25,156 nucleotides of DNA from a virus. The notes beneath the pieces were generated by a model that saw nothing but the letters and a program-made list of their open reading frames with translations, had not been told where the DNA came from and searched no databases. The stretch's first letter is position 1. Every line of letters starts with the position of its first letter. Position numbers and translations under genes: made by a program. Shown piece by piece: positions 23,801-25,156 of this stretch. The stretch spans positions 1-25,156 of the IMG/VR virus record IMGVR_UViG_3300025759_006953; one strand, 5' to 3'.

Positions 23801-25119
23801 GAAAGAGATTGAATATTTCCTGGGTTTCCAGCAAATGTATAAATGTCGTTAGCACCTACTACAAAATGTTTACCGTCATATTCTACAACGGCACCTGTAG
23901 TAAGGCAACCATACTCATCTGTATTAGGCGCAAATGAAACAGGCGCTGCAACATTACCAGTAAGACGCATAACGTGAATACTGTCTGTACTGTAAATATA
24001 CATATTACCTTGCAGTGATTTCATTTCTTGAATAACGTTTGTTTCAGACAAAGTAAATTCATCTGCTGTACTTACACCTGCTGCAAACGGATTCCAATTG
24101 TTTGGAACAGATCCTGGAACTGCAACATCTGATGTACGCACTACACCCGAAAGTCTACGAATAATCTTAGCAGGATTAGTTGAATCTACTTCAGTAAGAT
24201 CACCTGCAACTAACAAGTCGCCAAATGATTGTACAATTCCTGCTCGACAAGATACAGGATTTCTTGATTCAATATTTACTTTTACAGTGTCACCTACTGA
24301 TAACCCACCAATTACAATAACTGTAGTATTAGTAGATGTATCTGTATAAATTTGAAAGTTATTACCTGATACAGTAGGTATAGTTCCCGGTAAATTTCCT
24401 GGAACAAAGTTAGTTCCATTTACTGTGCCTGAACCAGCAGGGCTACCTGCCTGTGCTGATTTATTATTAGTTCCTGTTACATGAATTTGATTAACAGTAA
24501 AGTCTACCTTTTGTCCAAGATCAAATACTGTACTTGCACCTTGTGAATAAGTATCTTCATGAACAATCTGTTCAACTTGATAGCTATCCCATCCCGGAAG
24601 CTCTGCAAGAACAAGATCATTAATATTTGTATTACCTGCTGTGTCAAGAATGTAATGTGGTTTATCAATACCATTATTAATAATAAAAGTAAAACCACCA
24701 CTAAACAATGTATGTTGCCAACCATAAGTTGTAAACGTAAAACCATCACCACTATTTAATGAAGCTGGTGTAATATCTCGTTTAGTTCCTGTGTGATCTT
24801 GTACATAAATTTTTTGACCAACTATAATATTATTGCGTACGTAATCAACAACCCAAATATAATAACAACCATGCGGTGCTAAGTTAGGATTTTCCCATAC
24901 TGCAAAATATCGTGTTTGTCCAAATGTTTCACCTGATGTAGTAATATCACTTGTAATATTATTAAGTAATAGTTCACCAGTAATCTTTCTTACTGCGCCA
25001 TCTTTAAATCTAACATTCCTAACGTCTGTAAAAACATTAGAGCCTAGCGCAATGGGAGGGGTGTCAATGACTACCCCCGCCGATGCAATATCGACAACAG
25101 AAACTACTTCTTCTGCCAT
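20857..25119 (-). CDS. Tail nozzle / tail tube B-like protein (gp12 position) with large repeat insertion
   Basis: A 1420-residue protein at the T7 gp12 position. The N-terminus (IALGSNVFTDVRNVRFKDGA, about 23-42) is characteristic of podovirus nozzle and DNA-stabilisation proteins that form a beta-propeller closing the tail. Propeller-like strands run to ~505 (ALIWNYRDNTWTIRDL) and resume at ~1236 (DIVRSW...KLFPILIESG), ending with RVTGRFLNYRIDD...WNVSGFQLGVMKG, which matches the family's final blade. The ~720 residues between are extra, Thr/Ser/Gly-rich and repetitive (listed separately). T7 gp12 is 794 residues, so the excess is roughly the insert. The insert would project outward and may contact the host surface. 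GGAGGGG precedes the ATG. Confidence 0.82.
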   Translation of the reverse strand: MAEEVVSVVDIASAGVVIDTPPIALGSNVFTDVRNVRFKDGAVRKITGELLLNNITSDITTSGETFGQTRYFAVWENPNLAPHGCYYIWVVDYVRNNIIVGQKIYVQDHTGTKRDITPASLNSGDGFTFTTYGWQHTLFSGGFTFIINNGIDKPHYILDTAGNTNINDLVLAELPGWDSYQVEQIVHEDTYSQGASTVFDLGQKVDFTVNQIHVTGTNNKSAQAGSPAGSGTVNGTNFVPGNLPGTIPTVSGNNFQIYTDTSTNTTVIVIGGLSVGDTVKVNIESRNPVSCRAGIVQSFGDLLVAGDLTEVDSTNPAKIIRRLSGVVRTSDVAVPGSVPNNWNPFAAGVSTADEFTLSETNVIQEMKSLQGNMYIYSTDSIHVMRLTGNVAAPVSFAPNTDEYGCLTTGAVVEYDGKHFVVGANDIYTFAGNPGNIQSLSDNRVTEYFYNNLNPIHERQLFTLQNHQEAEIWVCYPTLNSTGGECDEALIWNYRDNTWTIRDLDAVAAGDVGPIKGGGIPTATIAATGNSGNAGYTNRGKRETQAVTINGKTPKKTVGTKAIKTVAVGTFSSFTTDVLEVVDLTVTGDTGPNTVNAVSTLTYPSSATFTYDRDKSTHLDGGASAVINGDASIGNVSFPASAILGTDYADGATITMTQFVAAIRDYINSNNALADFTATASTNVLTLTSDVPGPRAFSTSTFAVSGSGSTTNISPNSTTTGIGVYGITAALSPAISMTITAPAVSGVQGAINETITLTKNLTGQAAIRDDIVSKLSALSVFSGGSSAIYSVAANGNNIRFTSVNGGNHSALTIAFATDYQGTGYSETTFGGNLTSSVSVVTTGVDNSIPQPVLTVTFPDASTSTTVLSGTQTRATVVTAVSGLINANSGWSTTTGTGLVTATAATVGIVSNNFTVTVASTGSLPAGFSNSTFTGAQTRAGRAAHSTTDRITITPPEGNAVTVNFDSTTAFDPDSGSSPTNVEEITATEIATAIEAAWTDTTYFTVSRSNEVLTFTSADRKNVTGSFAYTVTPGNTRTGTLVSPLIANSTGSNISVTEGVAPIYAKMTRVTITINTTSGSSVIFDRHYGEGPGRLLDPNFTAAANDSTYGDTSHTNATDYLNAYYDPDKTQNSTELAKPNGTVSTLQSALLAALAEISTNNALIVTPDSTSAPTSIDISPSQFSSGANYVTAFSPATQVVAASVAPTTNNLVAVAEGNTVATTNPTQSTSGTNISTTFDIVRSWSSSQTNPNKLFPILIESGYVSGTLFNRIRAADLGYDFGGTPYISYAEREQLSVTPNFDTETLNSIALWADGGTITTVGGEPQRATLQLRARATNYPGENPFLTTAEDNTQTNAKANKLVVNGFTVADSYKTDLRVTGRFLNYRIDDAAASTESGYTGSNTKAWNVSGFQLGVMKGGVK
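21520..23427 (-). repeat. Diverged ~90-120-residue repeats inserted in the nozzle protein
   Basis: Residues ~565-1200 contain about five related units, roughly 580-705, 733-830, 850-935, 946-1040 and 1062-1200. Shared pattern: a beta strand (such as LTVTFP or ITITPPEG), a loop, a short helix (QFVAAIRDYINSN, AAIRDDIVSKLSA, ATVVTAVSGLINA, TEIATAIEAAW, STLQSALLAALAE), then a strand pair near a vLTlTS-type motif. Boundaries are read by eye and approximate. The coding DNA is not an exact repeat, so the duplications are old. Confidence 0.7.
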
Positions 25120-25120
25120 T

Positions 25121-25156
25121 TTACCCCTCCGTTATATAATTATTAAGCGCACTCTT
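25121..25156 (-). CDS. End of upstream late gene (partial, gp11 position)
   Basis: Reading in from the right edge, one minus-strand frame stays open for 11 codons (ending NNYITEG) and stops with TAA one base before the nozzle ATG. Its last codons contain the nozzle gene's ribosome site, as at other junctions of this arm. The other two frames stop sooner. By T7 order this should be the tail tube A (gp11-like) gene, but too little is visible to identify it. Confidence 0.35.
   Translation of the reverse strand, partial: KSALNNYITEG

Noticed and set aside
1-25156. Searches by eye for tRNA genes, CRISPR arrays, insertion sequences, integrase and att sites.
   Set aside because: No cloverleaf, spaced direct repeats, transposase or integrase motifs were found, and nearly all bases are covered by genes.

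Overview
The window is part of a tailed-phage genome with a short-tailed (podovirus, T7-organised) plan. The evidence is the gene content: the 3' end of a family A DNA polymerase, a PIN/FEN exonuclease, a T7 gp4-like primase-helicase, a dCMP deaminase and a T7-like single-subunit RNA polymerase (RNAP), followed by a tail nozzle and ejection-protein module. The sequence is visibly AT-rich. An aquatic or marine bacterial host is my guess from the gene mix and is not shown by the sequence. I see no tRNA, integrase, insertion sequence or CRISPR.

Plus-strand arm (1-6351): replication and nucleotide metabolism. The order is DNA polymerase C-terminus, exonuclease, GIY-YIG-like protein, small charged protein, primase-helicase, small coiled-coil protein, a 47-residue bridging ORF, dCMP deaminase, a 74-residue unknown and the T7-like RNAP. 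Most neighbours overlap by about 19-38 nt, with ribosome sites inside the upstream gene. Unusually for a T7 relative, the RNAP is the last gene of the arm and not the first.

Junction (6350-6410): a strong hairpin with an A11 tract on one side and a T5 tract on the other, a bidirectional terminator between the convergent arms.

Minus-strand arm (25156-6410, read right to left): late virion genes in T7 order. These are the end of an upstream gene (gp11 position), a 1420-residue nozzle/tail tube B protein carrying a large repeat insertion, a 55-residue coiled-coil protein, a GNAT-fold protein (gp13 position), an Ala/Gln-rich core protein (gp14 position), two low-complexity virion proteins, an 884-residue protein with a lytic transglycosylase domain, a 1603-residue protein with an N-terminal staphylococcal-nuclease domain, a 1206-residue protein and a 76-residue protein.

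Main result: the 1206-residue protein at the end of the ejection module carries the full ordered motif set of single-subunit RNAPs: TxxGR (residues 552-556), motif A (D747), motif B (K833, M837, Y841-G842) and motif C (H1031-D1032). The T variant of the TxxGR motif is the form known from the phage N4 virion RNAP. I infer a compact virion-packaged RNAP in a phage that also encodes a T7-like RNAP. The model is that the transglycosylase opens the cell wall, the nuclease-bearing protein and the packaged RNAP enter with the DNA, the packaged enzyme transcribes early genes, and the T7-like RNAP made from the plus arm then takes over later transcription.
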